Source: Nocardioides panaciterrulae (lineage in GTDB: Bacteria; Actinomycetota; Actinomycetes; Propionibacteriales; Nocardioidaceae). From it: a stretch of DNA of 64,000 bases. The first letter of the stretch is position 1; the number at the start of each line of letters is the position of its first letter. Both the position numbers and the translations under genes were made by a program. The notes below the pieces were generated by a model. The model saw only the letters and a program-made list of their open reading frames with translations. It did no database searches and was not told the origin of the DNA. Below, piece by piece: positions 23,099 through 30,544 of the stretch. The stretch covers positions 4,206,707 through 4,270,706 of the forward strand of contig NZ_JACCBG010000001.1 in NCBI RefSeq assembly GCF_013409645.1, written 5' to 3'.

Positions 23099-23475
23099 CA
23101 GGTGTCTCCTCCTGGGAGGTCGGTGGTGAGGCGCTCGAGGAGAGCGGCGGCGGTGTCGGTGGTGGGCCCGCGCACGGCGGCCCGGGTGTCGGTGCGGACT
23201 TCGGCGGCGAGCAGGCGGAGAAGTTCGACGTCCTCTGGCCGTTCTGGGCAGCGGGCGTGCACCCGTGGGGTGCCATCGAGCCGGAGGGTGAGTAGCCGGC
23301 CGCACCACTCGCAGGGCGAGTGGCCGCGCTTGCACGCTTCCGACCAGTGGTGGCGGCCGGCGGTGGCCGGGTCGCCGTAGCCCGTTCGGCCGCAGACGGC
23401 GCACCGCCACTTCGGTCCGCTGTAGCTGTAGCCGTAGTAGCGGCCCTGGTGGACGTTGGTGAACGTCGTCGTCAC
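23098..23475 (-). CDS. Zinc-ribbon early protein
   Basis: A 125-residue protein. The first half has three Cys pairs in order: WRCAVCGRTGYG, HHWSEACKRGHS and PCEWCGRLL, with a further ARC, suggesting two zinc sites. The second half is a plain helix (EDVELLRLLAAEVRTDTRAA) with a short tail. A GTG start overlaps the DUF4326 stop as GTGA; the frame further upstream is Arg/Pro-rich and not coding-like. Probable nucleic-acid or protein contact; no family name recognised. Confidence 0.65.
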   Translation of the reverse strand: MTTTFTNVHQGRYYGYSYSGPKWRCAVCGRTGYGDPATAGRHHWSEACKRGHSPCEWCGRLLTLRLDGTPRVHARCPERPEDVELLRLLAAEVRTDTRAAVRGPTTDTAAALLERLTTDLPGGDT

Positions 23476-23867
23476 CCGTGCTCGCTCGAGTTCGCCAGCT
23501 CGAGGAGCACGTCGGCGTGGCATGGGACGGGCTGGCCGTCGGTGTCTGTGAGGGGGCACCAGCAGGCGAGGTCGCGGCCGGCGAGGATGCGCCGGATGGT
23601 GTCGATGGTGGGGACGTGGAGCGGGCCGGAGCGTTCGGTCCGGGTGAAGCGGTGGGCTACTCCCCCGGCGTCGGTGAAGGTGGTCTCGCCGGTGGTGACG
23701 AGCTCGCGGTACATGCGGACCGAGTCCTCACGCGGGAACAGCTCGCCGCCCTTGGAGGCGATGGGGAACGGGCTCCCCCACGGCGTGGGGCGGCCGACGT
23801 AGACCGTGTCGACTGGCATGCGCCACCCGGCGGTGCGTTGGCGCTGGATCCGCTTGGGGGCGCTCAC
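23472..23867 (-). CDS. DUF4326 domain protein
   Basis: A 131-residue protein matching DUF4326: an N-terminal RIQRQRTAGWRMP strand, VYVGRPTPWGSPFPI, and a C-terminal block LACWCPLTDTDG...CHADVLLELAN. The conserved Cys and His residues in CWCPL and CHADVL suggest a metal site or active site. The family is frequent in phages and mobile elements, with no proven function. It starts at GTG in a GTGA overlap. Neighbouring early genes are similarly small accessory proteins. Confidence 0.85.
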   Translation of the reverse strand: MSAPKRIQRQRTAGWRMPVDTVYVGRPTPWGSPFPIASKGGELFPREDSVRMYRELVTTGETTFTDAGGVAHRFTRTERSGPLHVPTIDTIRRILAGRDLACWCPLTDTDGQPVPCHADVLLELANSSEHG

Positions 23868-24019
23868 TGGGCGCGCTCCCATCCGGCGTCGAGCAGCAGC
23901 TGGGCGAGCACGGCCTCGTGCACGCGGGCGCGGCCCTGGTCGTCGATGTCGATGTGGAGCCTCGTGGTGGGGACGTCGGTGCCGGGGATGCGCTGCTCCC
24001 ACACCTGGTGCTCAGCCAC
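23864..24019 (-). CDS. Small early protein (51 residues)
   Basis: A short acidic protein (HQVWEQRIPGTDVPTTRLHI, then a helix VHEAVLAQLLLDAGW). The GTG start has GGGAGG 9 nt upstream and overlaps the previous gene by 8 nt; an upstream in-frame extension would bury most of the next gene and is unlikely. Unknown function. Confidence 0.6.
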   Translation of the reverse strand: MAEHQVWEQRIPGTDVPTTRLHIDIDDQGRARVHEAVLAQLLLDAGWERAQ

Positions 24020-24620
24020 AGTGCTCGCCTCCCTCGGCGTAGGTGTCGGCCCGCTCGCGGAGCCAGCAGTCGGCATGTGCCCCCGTGCGCGGAGTCGGGT
24101 CGGTGACGTCGGTTTCCCATGCGTCCGCCGCCTCCCGCAGCGCCCGCGCACCAGCAGCCCGCTCACGCTCAGCGATCAGGGGTGCGAGTGATTCGGCAAC
24201 ATGGGTGATGAACTCAGTGGTTCGTTCTGCGCGGGACGTCAGGTTGCCCTCGCGAATGTCCCCGTTGCTGCTCGTGGCACCGCACGGGCAATGCCATGCG
24301 CCGCTGATGGGGCCGACGCGCGTCACGTGCGCCGCCAGCACCGCCGCGACCTCCCCCACGTCCCCGGCCTCGCGCTCCGTGGGCGTGGAGTCGGGGGCAG
24401 CGAACTGTGCGTGCAAGCGTCGCAGACGGGCGACCTCGGAAGCGTCCCAGCCGTGGCGAGCTGCGACCTCGTCCATTGCGGACTCCTCGCCGACCTCGTT
24501 CTCGTCGGCGTCCCATCCGAGCACGACCCCCCAGAGCCAGGCGTCCGCGCGGTCCTGCGCCCAGTCGCGGGAGTTGAACGCGAGCAGGCGCCGCAGCGAC
24601 TCGCGGAAGTCCTCGCTCAT
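24012..24620 (-). CDS. Helical hypothetical early protein
   Basis: A 202-residue, largely helical acidic protein. A small CPCG motif (HCPCGATSSNG) lies near residue 110. A PDSTPTER segment (residues ~76-83) is also found in the gene ending at 24988, encoded by a nearly identical 23-bp DNA stretch, so these genes share exchanged pieces. It starts at ATG in an ATGA overlap. Function is not recognised. Confidence 0.6.
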   Translation of the reverse strand: MSEDFRESLRRLLAFNSRDWAQDRADAWLWGVVLGWDADENEVGEESAMDEVAARHGWDASEVARLRRLHAQFAAPDSTPTEREAGDVGEVAAVLAAHVTRVGPISGAWHCPCGATSSNGDIREGNLTSRAERTTEFITHVAESLAPLIAERERAAGARALREAADAWETDVTDPTPRTGAHADCWLRERADTYAEGGEHCG

Positions 24621-24763
24621 CGGTACGCCCCAAGGAGCTCGACGCACGCCGGGCACGTGATCTTCATGCCGGGCGCCAGGGCATCGGTCCCGAGCCCGGC
24701 CAGGGCTCCGCAGAGGTGCTCCTGCGTGCGCCGGTCAATGCCGTGCACGACAGCCTCACCCAC
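24617..24763 (-). CDS. Small CxxC protein (48 residues)
   Basis: A short protein with LCGALAGLGTDALAPG and a terminal TCPACVELLG; the pattern C...CPxC suggests one zinc site and resembles small zinc-ribbon proteins in other actinophages. The start GTG (GTGGGTGA) overlaps the upstream stop by 8 nt; a longer version starting at a GTG at 24844 would overlap much of the preceding gene. Confidence 0.55.
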   Translation of the reverse strand: MGEAVVHGIDRRTQEHLCGALAGLGTDALAPGMKITCPACVELLGAYR

Positions 24764-24995
24764 GACCCTCACCCCCGTCGCCCTCGGTCGCCACGGTGGA
24801 TGAGGTGGGCACTCCGGGCGGAATGATGCGAGGGCGTCCGACACGCTTCGGCGGCGAGGGCGGCACCGGGACGCCCGACCGGGCGCTCGCCATGACGCAC
24901 GATGCCCACGCTTCGTCGTCCCACTGGCAGCGTTCGTGGCCGCAATCCCGCACGTCGTCAGGCACGTCTTTCTCGGGCCTCTGCTGCTCAGACAT
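24756..24995 (-). CDS. Small early protein with duplicated C-terminal coding segment
   Basis: A 79-residue protein. The N-terminal half has a DCGHERCQWDDEAWASC metal-binding-like pattern (three Cys and one His); a proline-rich linker follows (VPVPPSPPKRVGRPRIIPP). The end TVATEGDGG is encoded by DNA nearly identical to the end of the DUF4031 gene. The start ATG lies 8 nt inside the previous gene. Unknown function. Confidence 0.6.
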   Translation of the reverse strand: MSEQQRPEKDVPDDVRDCGHERCQWDDEAWASCVMASARSGVPVPPSPPKRVGRPRIIPPGVPTSSTVATEGDGGEGRG

Positions 24996-25326
24996 GTCCG
25001 CCCTCCTCAGGCTCGGTGGTCTCGCGGGCGGTCGCACGCGGGTCGGCGTTGGCAGGTAGGAGCCGCCGCGCGCCGTAGCGGCAGCGGCGCAACTGGTCGA
25101 GGGCGTCTGCGAGATCAATGGGGATGGGGTCGGTGCGCCGGCTGTCTGCGGTGAGCACCGCTTCCACGGCCTCCTCAAGGCGCTCCGTTGGCGTGGAGTC
25201 GGGAGCGGGGCGGAGCCACGGCAGGACGCCGACACACCCGTCCGCGCCATGCAGGCCCCGGTCGTGCCGCTCGCTGACGGTGGTACTCAGCGTGAGCGAC
25301 CCGCAGGCGCAACGATCCTCAGACAT
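24988..25326 (-). CDS. Hypothetical early protein with Cys-Gly start
   Basis: A 112-residue protein that begins MSEDRCACGSLT and continues with RHDRGLHGADGCVGVLPWL, suggesting a small metal-binding N-terminus, then a helical part (LADALDQLRRCRYGARRLLP). It contains the PDSTPTER segment shared with the gene ending at 24012. Its C-terminus DPRATARETTEPEEG is identical to that of the gene ending at 25639, through a 48-bp exact DNA repeat. Confidence 0.6.
   Translation of the reverse strand: MSEDRCACGSLTLSTTVSERHDRGLHGADGCVGVLPWLRPAPDSTPTERLEEAVEAVLTADSRRTDPIPIDLADALDQLRRCRYGARRLLPANADPRATARETTEPEEGGHV
24999..25046. repeat. 48-bp direct repeat, copy A
   Basis: Identical to 25647-25694. It encodes the same C-terminal residues in two different early genes. 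Partner of copy B. Confidence 0.9.
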
Positions 25327-25642
25327 CGCTGTCCCCGTCGCCCTCGGTCGCCACGGTGGGCGAGGTGGGCGAGGTGGCGCGCTTGCGGGCCAGCAGTGCC
25401 CCCGTCCCGCGCGGGTAGGACATCGGCACGGCCCCGAGCCGGATCGCTTCGACGCGGAGACTCTCGGTCACGTCGTAGTGCTCGCGGTGCGTGCCCTCGT
25501 GCTGGAGCCACGACGGTCTCAACCCCAGTTCCGCCGCGAACGCCTCCAGTTCGTCGGACGTGTCGGCCATCAGGTGCGACCACTTCGCGGGCCGTCCGGT
25601 CAGCCGCGCCGGCCGTCGCATGTCGTCCACGTACACGGTCAT
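25319..25642 (-). CDS. DUF4031 domain protein
   Basis: A 107-residue protein with clear DUF4031 signatures: VYVDDMRRPARL, RPAKWSHLMADTSDELEAFA, LRPSWLQHEGTHREHYDVT and AIRLGAVPMSYP. The conserved Asp, His and Trp residues suggest an enzyme, perhaps a hydrolase, but the family has no confirmed activity. The added C-terminal tail (RKRATSPTSPTVATEGDGD) derives from a duplicated DNA segment. It starts at ATG in an ATGA overlap. Confidence 0.85.
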   Translation of the reverse strand: MTVYVDDMRRPARLTGRPAKWSHLMADTSDELEAFAAELGLRPSWLQHEGTHREHYDVTESLRVEAIRLGAVPMSYPRGTGALLARKRATSPTSPTVATEGDGDSDV

Positions 25643-26016
25643 CGCTCGCCCTCCTCAGGCTCGGTGGTCTCGCGGGCGGTCGCACGCGGGTCGGTGGTCA
25701 GCGCGCGGATGGCGCGGTCGGTCTCGTCCCCGCGTCCACTCGGCGCGGTCCAGAGGTCGTGATGGCCGACGACTGGCCGCCACCCGAGGTCGATCACCTG
25801 CTTGGTGATGTCGCGGGCCACCTCCGGGTCACCTGTGCGGGTGTGGATATGGGCCCACAGGTCGGCGGTCTTGGTGGCGTGGATGCCAGTGTCGCCGCGG
25901 CCGTGAGCGATGGCGTCGGCTCGGGCCTTGGCCCGGGCTGCGCACCGATCGACGTGTTCGGCGTCGACGTCGCTCGCTCGGCAGGTCGTGCAGGTGAGTC
26001 GCTGGTCGGAGCTCAT
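25639..26016 (-). CDS. Early protein with N-terminal CxxC
   Basis: A 125-residue protein. TCTTCRASDVD...DRCAARAKARAD forms a short zinc-binding-like N-terminus; the remainder (HATKTADLWAHIHTRTGDPE, DLGWRPVVGHHDLWTAPSG) is mixed alpha/beta with several His and Asp. The C-terminal 15 residues match the gene ending at 24988. Unknown function. Confidence 0.6.
   Translation of the reverse strand: MSSDQRLTCTTCRASDVDAEHVDRCAARAKARADAIAHGRGDTGIHATKTADLWAHIHTRTGDPEVARDITKQVIDLGWRPVVGHHDLWTAPSGRGDETDRAIRALTTDPRATARETTEPEEGER
25647..25694. repeat. 48-bp direct repeat, copy B
   Basis: Identical to 24999-25046, in the same reading frame at the 3' end of another gene. A second shared segment of about 27 bp (24773-24799 and 25333-25359) ends the genes in between, so a two-gene block was probably duplicated in part. 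Confidence 0.9.
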
Positions 26017-26168
26017 CGGACGAACCTCACGAGCCGGTCAGCCAGCCAACCCCACACGGCGGCGCGGACGTTGTGGCCGGCCCGGTCGTGGTCGAACCAG
26101 TTGCAGTAGGCGCGGTGCCAGAGTGCGGTCCTCATGTCGTGGCGTCCGTCGTTGCACTTGCAGTTCAT
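26013..26168 (-). CDS. Small Cys/His early protein (51 residues)
   Basis: Begins MNCKCNDGRHDMRTALWHRA and is rich in Trp, Arg and His (FDHDRAGHNVRAAVWGWLAD). CKC, the following His residues and AYC could bind one metal ion. ATGA overlaps at both ends fix its limits. Unknown function. Confidence 0.6.
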   Translation of the reverse strand: MNCKCNDGRHDMRTALWHRAYCNWFDHDRAGHNVRAAVWGWLADRLVRFVR

Positions 26169-26395
26169 CGGGTCTCCTCGTGGGTGTCTCGGGGGGTGGT
26201 GGTGGGTGCGGCGAACGCCTCGCGGAACGACGCCAAGCTCGCCGCGAACTTCGCCCAAGTCGCGTCGACGAAGGCCGTCAGATCGGCTAGCCGTCGCCGC
26301 TGCTCTGCCCGCTCGACGTCGCGCCAGGTGAAGCCCCAGCGCGCACAGAGGTCGTCGCGGAGGCCGTCGAGGTACCTGCGGTCCTCGGGACTCAC
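26165..26395 (-). CDS. Small helical early protein
   Basis: A 76-residue, almost fully helical, charged protein (SPEDRRYLDGLRDDLCARW, then WRDVERAEQRRRLADLTAFV). It starts at GTG in a GTGA overlap with the DnaA-like gene. It may be a partner of that protein; no family is recognised. Confidence 0.6.
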   Translation of the reverse strand: MSPEDRRYLDGLRDDLCARWGFTWRDVERAEQRRRLADLTAFVDATWAKFAASLASFREAFAAPTTTPRDTHEETR

Positions 26396-26796
26396 GCTGC
26401 GTTCTCCCCTGTGAGGTCGGTCCGGATCTGGGTGGCGGCGCCGAGGAGCTGCGGGTCGCCCTCGACGCGGCGGACGCCGTTGAGGGCGGTGGTGTGGTCC
26501 ATGTCGAACTGGCTGCCGATCTCGGGGTACGAGCGGCCGGCGTCGCGCATGAGCCACATGGCGACGTGGCGGGCGTTCGTGCTGGTCTTGTCGCGGTGGC
26601 CGGCGAGGACGTGGTCGGGCGTGACGCCGAAGTGCTCGCAGGCGGCGTAGAAGACGCGGGTGGACCAGTTGCCGCGGGTCATGGTGGCTGCGGCCTGGAC
26701 CGCGAGGCGCCGCACCCGGGCCTCGGCGGCCTTCTCCCGCTCGATCTCCTGGTCGAGCTGGCGGCGCAGCTGGAGGAGGTCGTCGAGGCGGCTCAC
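26392..26796 (-). CDS. DnaA domain IV-like DNA-binding protein
   Basis: A 134-residue protein. After an N-terminal coiled-coil-like helix (LLQLRRQLDQEIEREKAAEA), residues ~48-128 match the C-terminal DNA-binding domain of DnaA: FYAACEHFGVTPDHVLAGHRD, ARHVAMWLMRDAGRSYPEIG and the signature DMDHTTALNGVRRVE (DnaA has DHTTVxxAxxK). There is no ATPase part. It probably binds DnaA-box-like sites, either to start phage replication or to compete with host DnaA. GTGA overlap with the methyltransferase gene. Confidence 0.82.
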   Translation of the reverse strand: MSRLDDLLQLRRQLDQEIEREKAAEARVRRLAVQAAATMTRGNWSTRVFYAACEHFGVTPDHVLAGHRDKTSTNARHVAMWLMRDAGRSYPEIGSQFDMDHTTALNGVRRVEGDPQLLGAATQIRTDLTGENAA

Positions 26797-28622
26797 ACTG
26801 CACCCCCGAGGGACTTGGCCACGGCGGCGATGAGGTCGCGTGCGGCGGGCGGGGTGACGGCGTTGCCGCAGAGCTTCACGCGCTGCCGGCGGGTGCCGCC
26901 CCAGATGTAGTCGGCGGGGAACGCCATGCCGGCGGCCACCTCGTGGGGTTCGAGCATCCGGAACAGGCAGTCGTCGACCTGCGCCTCGGCCGCCGCGATG
27001 TCGCCGGGCGTCAGCATCGACTGGTGGCCGCTCGTGGTGAGCGTCCGCATGACCTCGCTGGCTGGGGTGACCATCTCGGCGCCGTCGCCCTTGCTGGAGT
27101 TGTGCCGCTGGATCAGGGCGTACCGGTCGACGGTGGTCAGGGTGCCGATCGGCTTGTCGGTGGGCTGCGAGGACTGGGCGGAGCCGTAGTAGGGCATGAC
27201 GAGCGCCGATGTCTCGCGGGTGGTCATCGTGCGGTGTACCTCGTCGGTCGGGCGCGCGTCGTCGTTCCACGTCCCCCCGGCAGGCACGACGAGGCCGTGG
27301 TGGTTACCGGACGCCGTGAAGGTCGAGGCGGGCTCGGAGACCGGCCGGGCGGTGGATCCGCCGCCGCGGAGCTCGGCGATGAACGGCGGCTCGATGAGGG
27401 ACGGGATCGGCCCGTTCGCGGTCAGCGTGCGCAGGTACTCCGAAGCCGGAGTCGTGTGCCTGGCTGGGTGGCCGCCCTTCTCTCCGTTGTTCCGCATGAC
27501 GAGGGCGTCGAGGTGGCGGCTCGTCTGCGTGCGCAGCGTCTGGTCGGTGCTGGAGCACCGGTCGCCGGCGCGGCCCTCGAGCGGCACCACGAGGGCCTTC
27601 GTCTCCATCGTGTGGAGCGTCCGGAGCACGTCGTGCGTCGACCACGCCCGGTAGTAGCCGTTCGGGTCACCGAACGATGCGTGCTTCGGGTCGGCCGCGT
27701 CGTACTGGTTGCCGCCCTGCTCCATGTGGAACGGGGCCCAGTACTTCGCGATCCCGGCCGCGATGCGGCGGCGGGTCTTCTCGGCCAGCGGCTTCGTGCG
27801 GTCCCCGATCCGGGTACCGCGCATCGACCAGTCGATGGCGGCGGCGGCCGGGAGGTAGCCGGGCTCCACGGTGGTCCCGCAGGCGCCGTGGAGGTAGACG
27901 TACTGGGCGCGGTACTTCCCGACGGTCCGGCCGTTCTTCCACACCTGCTGCGACTCGACCACGCCCTGACAGGTCGGACACCAGGCGAGCGGGCGCATCA
28001 CCTCGTCGACGTCCGGCGCCCGGTTCCCACGGAGCCAGCACACGATGTAGAGGCGGTCCCGGGACTGCGGGGCCGGGTCGCCGTGGGCCTGGGCGTGCAT
28101 CGAGTTGAGCGACACGACCCGAAAGTCGTAGCCGAGGTTCCGCAGGCCCTTCTTCCACAGCGCCCACGCCTCGGCGTACTTCGGGTTCGTGGCGATGTCG
28201 ACGACGTTCTCGACGACCATGGCGGCGTACCGGTGGTGCTCGGCGAACCGGAGGACGTCGAACATCAGCAGCCGGGACCGCTGCACGATGGCGGTCTCGG
28301 GGTCCTCGTCGACGAGCTCGGGGTCGAGGAGGCTCAGCAGGTCCGCCTCGACCGACACGGACGCGTACTTGCCGCCGGACGCCTGGGACCACTTCGTGCA
28401 CTCCGGGGAGGCCCACAGGATGTCGGTGCGGGGGAAGTAGCGGGGGTCCTCCTCGTGGAGGTCGACCGCGGCGTGGTCGGCGGTCGGGTGGTTCTGGTTG
28501 TGGACCTCGACGGCGAGGTCCCAGTGGTTGGCGGCCATGCGGATCTCGACGCCGGGAACCTGGATGGCGCCGGTCGAGGACCCGCCGCCGCCACAGAACA
28601 GGTCCGTGACGGTGAGGCTCAC
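26793..28622 (-). CDS. C5 cytosine DNA methyltransferase with internal repeat array
   Basis: A 609-residue m5C methyltransferase. Motif I DLFCGGGGSSTG (AdoMet binding), catalytic Cys 75 in ASPECTKWSQ (SPEC in place of PPCQ), motif VI VVENV (138-140), motif VIII QSRDRLYIV (186 on), and closing motif GNAVTPPAARDL near 587. Between VIII and X lie about 350 residues with seven copies of a PxxxxxRTLTTxxxxALV unit (for example PIGTLTTVDRYAL, VMRTLTTSGHQSML), likely the target-recognition part. It could protect phage DNA from host restriction. No cognate endonuclease gene is adjacent. Confidence 0.9.
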   Translation of the reverse strand: MSLTVTDLFCGGGGSSTGAIQVPGVEIRMAANHWDLAVEVHNQNHPTADHAAVDLHEEDPRYFPRTDILWASPECTKWSQASGGKYASVSVEADLLSLLDPELVDEDPETAIVQRSRLLMFDVLRFAEHHRYAAMVVENVVDIATNPKYAEAWALWKKGLRNLGYDFRVVSLNSMHAQAHGDPAPQSRDRLYIVCWLRGNRAPDVDEVMRPLAWCPTCQGVVESQQVWKNGRTVGKYRAQYVYLHGACGTTVEPGYLPAAAAIDWSMRGTRIGDRTKPLAEKTRRRIAAGIAKYWAPFHMEQGGNQYDAADPKHASFGDPNGYYRAWSTHDVLRTLHTMETKALVVPLEGRAGDRCSSTDQTLRTQTSRHLDALVMRNNGEKGGHPARHTTPASEYLRTLTANGPIPSLIEPPFIAELRGGGSTARPVSEPASTFTASGNHHGLVVPAGGTWNDDARPTDEVHRTMTTRETSALVMPYYGSAQSSQPTDKPIGTLTTVDRYALIQRHNSSKGDGAEMVTPASEVMRTLTTSGHQSMLTPGDIAAAEAQVDDCLFRMLEPHEVAAGMAFPADYIWGGTRRQRVKLCGNAVTPPAARDLIAAVAKSLGGAV

Positions 28623-28888
28623 GCGAGCACCTCCCGCAGCAGCGCCGCGAGGATGGCGTCGGCCTGGTGCTCCTGGTGAACCTCGTCGATCGACGCGTAG
28701 CGCGACCACTCCAGCCCGGCTCCGCAGGTGCAGCGGTCCGGGCCGTCCGTGTCGATGTCGGCGACCTCGTAGTCCGCGTGAGTGCGGATGGCGCGGAGGA
28801 CGACGTCGCCCGGAGAAACAGAACGGCGCCCTGAGACCTGGGTCTCGGGCGCCGCCGGGGGCTGCTGGGTGGTGGGTTGGTGACTCAT
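28619..28888 (-). CDS. Small early protein with CTC motif
   Basis: An 89-residue protein. A disordered Gln/Pro-rich start is followed by a domain with DGPDRCTCGAGLEWSRYA and VHQEHQADAILAALLREVL. The CxC and HxxHxxD residues could bind a metal. Similar small C...H proteins occur often in actinophage early regions without known function. ATGA overlap with the RuvC-like gene; GTGA with the methyltransferase. Confidence 0.6.
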   Translation of the reverse strand: MSHQPTTQQPPAAPETQVSGRRSVSPGDVVLRAIRTHADYEVADIDTDGPDRCTCGAGLEWSRYASIDEVHQEHQADAILAALLREVLA

Positions 28889-29400
28889 GGTCGAGTGGTC
28901 TCCTCGGAGGTGGTGTCGGCGATGTAGACGCCGAGGGCGTAGGCCTGCCAGACGTCGGCTCGGAAGCCGTGGAACCAGCCGGGCTCGGCCTTGGTGCCCT
29001 TGCCCTTGTTGGGCTGGCCGGGTGCGAAGCGGTCGACGAGCGCCTGGGTGACGTTGGAGTCCTTCGCCTTCGTCGAGTGGCAGTGGTGGAGCCTCACGGG
29101 CTGCCGCTTCACCAGGTCGCAGGGCGCGGACGGGCTCCAGTGGTCGATGGTCTGCTGGAAGCGGCCGATCCAGACGCAGGTCTCGAACACCTCGGCGCCG
29201 ACCGGCATGCCGTAGCTCGCGACCATCTCGATCGCGTAGTGGTCCGCAGGCGGCCCGTCGTCGGTGCCGGAGATGATGTCGAGCAGATGCTCGTTGCGCT
29301 CCTTGGCGAACGCGAGCGGGCGCCGTGTGTCGGCGTCGAGCACGACCCAGGCGGACTCGATGTTGCCCGGGTCGATCGCGAGTATCCGGCGGTGCACCAT
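28885..29400 (-). CDS. RuvC-like Holliday junction nuclease
   Basis: A 171-residue protein with the RNase H-like core of phage RuvC enzymes: ILAIDPGNIESAWVVLD near the start (first Asp), YAIEMVASYGMPVG near 55-68 (acidic Glu on the second strand), and a C-terminal ADVWQAYALGVYIAD (Asp on the last helix). It would resolve branched DNA before packaging. Start ATG has AAAGGA upstream, and an intercistronic hairpin lies just before it. RecT and the exonuclease are upstream in the same operon. Confidence 0.85.
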   Translation of the reverse strand: MVHRRILAIDPGNIESAWVVLDADTRRPLAFAKERNEHLLDIISGTDDGPPADHYAIEMVASYGMPVGAEVFETCVWIGRFQQTIDHWSPSAPCDLVKRQPVRLHHCHSTKAKDSNVTQALVDRFAPGQPNKGKGTKAEPGWFHGFRADVWQAYALGVYIADTTSEETTRP

Positions 29401-29425
29401 GTGGGTGCGTCCTTTCGGGTTGGGT

Positions 29426-29464
29426 CCCTCCCGCCGCTGGCTATGGCCTCGGGCGGCGGGAGGG
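29426..29464 (-). terminator. Intercistronic hairpin before the RuvC-like gene
   Basis: A perfect 12-bp stem (29426-29437 with 29453-29464), 15-nt loop, no U tract. It lies in one of the few gaps in the early operon and may be a processing or attenuation point. Confidence 0.5.
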
Positions 29465-29468
29465 AGGT

Positions 29469-29690
29469 TCAGGCGTCGTCGCAGGCGCAGGCGCCGCTGA
29501 CGGACTTCTCGGTGAAGCAGCGGGGGCAGATCTCGCGCGGCACCAGCTGCGGGCGGGGTTGGTCGCCGGCGCACTCGAAGTGCACGGCCCGGTGGTCCTC
29601 CATGACCGGGTCGTCGCCGACGTCGATCGGCTCGTGACAGGCCGGGCACCGGCCCGGGTAGCGGGCCTCGAACTTCCTCGGGGCGCTCAC
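29469..29690 (-). CDS. Zinc-ribbon protein (73 residues)
   Basis: A small protein with two CxxC pairs: RCPACHEPIDVGDDPVMEDH near residue 14 and EICPRCFTEKSVSGACAC near 53, plus a central His-Cys (HFEC). The pattern predicts two zinc sites, as in single-stranded-DNA or RNA-binding ribbons. A GTG start in a GTGA overlap with the preceding gene. Function not known. Confidence 0.65.
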   Translation of the reverse strand: MSAPRKFEARYPGRCPACHEPIDVGDDPVMEDHRAVHFECAGDQPRPQLVPREICPRCFTEKSVSGACACDDA

Positions 29691-30169
29691 GATCCACCAC
29701 CGCCGCCGCTGGCCTTCCGTTCGCGGATCTCTGCTCGTTCGATGCGGTTGGTCAGGGAGTCAATGCGGCGCGTGAGGGCGACGTACTTCTGCAGTCGGGA
29801 GTCCTCGCGTCGCTGCATCCGCGCGGTGCGCTTCGGGCCGAGCGCGACGCCTCCGGACGCGGCACGGTCGGGCGAGATCGGCTCGAGCAGAGGGGCGCGC
29901 TGGGCGATCAGCCTGGCGCGCTCGTCGCGCAGCGACGCGGCGCTCCGGTACGTCCTCGGCGGCTTGGTCCTCCGCTTCGGTTGCGAGGTCTCCTTGGGTG
30001 GCGTGAACAGGAGCTCGTCGCCGGCCCGAATGAACCACTCCAGGAGCGGAACCAGCCACGGCTTGGCCGGCGGGTGCTCGGCGACGTAAGCTGCCTGGCG
30101 CTCCTGCAGCAGTGCCATGTACTCGTCCCCCGTGAGCTGCGCCCTCACGGGCTTGAGAGCCTCAGGCAT
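29687..30169 (-). CDS. Basic helical hypothetical protein
   Basis: A 160-residue protein, strongly basic in its second half (RLIAQRAPLLEPISPD, then RMQRREDSRLQKYVALTRR with a coiled-coil look), ending in a glycine tail (SGGGGGS). It may bind nucleic acid. The start ATG overlaps the end of the preceding small membrane gene by 8 nt. I do not recognise a family. Confidence 0.6.
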   Translation of the reverse strand: MPEALKPVRAQLTGDEYMALLQERQAAYVAEHPPAKPWLVPLLEWFIRAGDELLFTPPKETSQPKRRTKPPRTYRSAASLRDERARLIAQRAPLLEPISPDRAASGGVALGPKRTARMQRREDSRLQKYVALTRRIDSLTNRIERAEIRERKASGGGGGS

Positions 30170-30311
30170 CGGTGGCCTCCCGGGTGTCGGTGACCTCGGT
30201 GAACCGGCGCTCCCACCGCTCGAGCCATCGGACTGCGAGCACGTCGGCGATCACGTGGGCCACCGGGGCGGCGAGGATGATCGAGACGACGGCGATCTGC
30301 TGGGCGGTCAC
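30162..30311 (-). CDS. 49-residue single-span membrane protein
   Basis: A short frame starting at GTG (GTGA overlap with the DUF1508-like gene) and overlapping the next gene by 8 nt. One membrane helix, residues ~5-26 (QIAVVSIILAAPVAHVIADV), followed by an amphipathic charged tail (LERWERRFTEVTDTREATD). Both junctions are of the coupled type, so it is likely a real gene. Function unknown. Confidence 0.6.
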   Translation of the reverse strand: MTAQQIAVVSIILAAPVAHVIADVLAVRWLERWERRFTEVTDTREATDA

Positions 30312-30544
30312 CGGGTGGCCTCCGTCCGCTCGTCGACGTCACGGACCTCGACCCACTCACCGTTGACGTAGACGCCGGGCACGACGGTCCTGTGGAGCGG
30401 ACCCTTGCCGAACGTGGTGATCGCGGATGCGGCCGTCCGTCGCCGCGAGTAGCTCTCGGTCGTCCAGACGACCCGACCGTTGGCGGCGCGGAACCTGGCG
30501 TGCCATCCGGCGTCGGTGTGCACGATCTCGAATCGGTCGCTCAC
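30308..30544 (-). CDS. DUF1508/YegP-like protein
   Basis: A 78-residue protein with the YegP-type sheet pattern: FEIVHTDAGWHARFRAANG, VVWTTESYSRRRTAASAI. Members are small alpha/beta proteins of unknown role; the pattern includes the conserved W-x-x-R and N-G. The C-terminal half (VVPGVYVNGEWVEVRD) is a further strand pair. GTG start in a GTGA overlap. Confidence 0.7.
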   Translation of the reverse strand: MSDRFEIVHTDAGWHARFRAANGRVVWTTESYSRRRTAASAITTFGKGPLHRTVVPGVYVNGEWVEVRDVDERTEATR

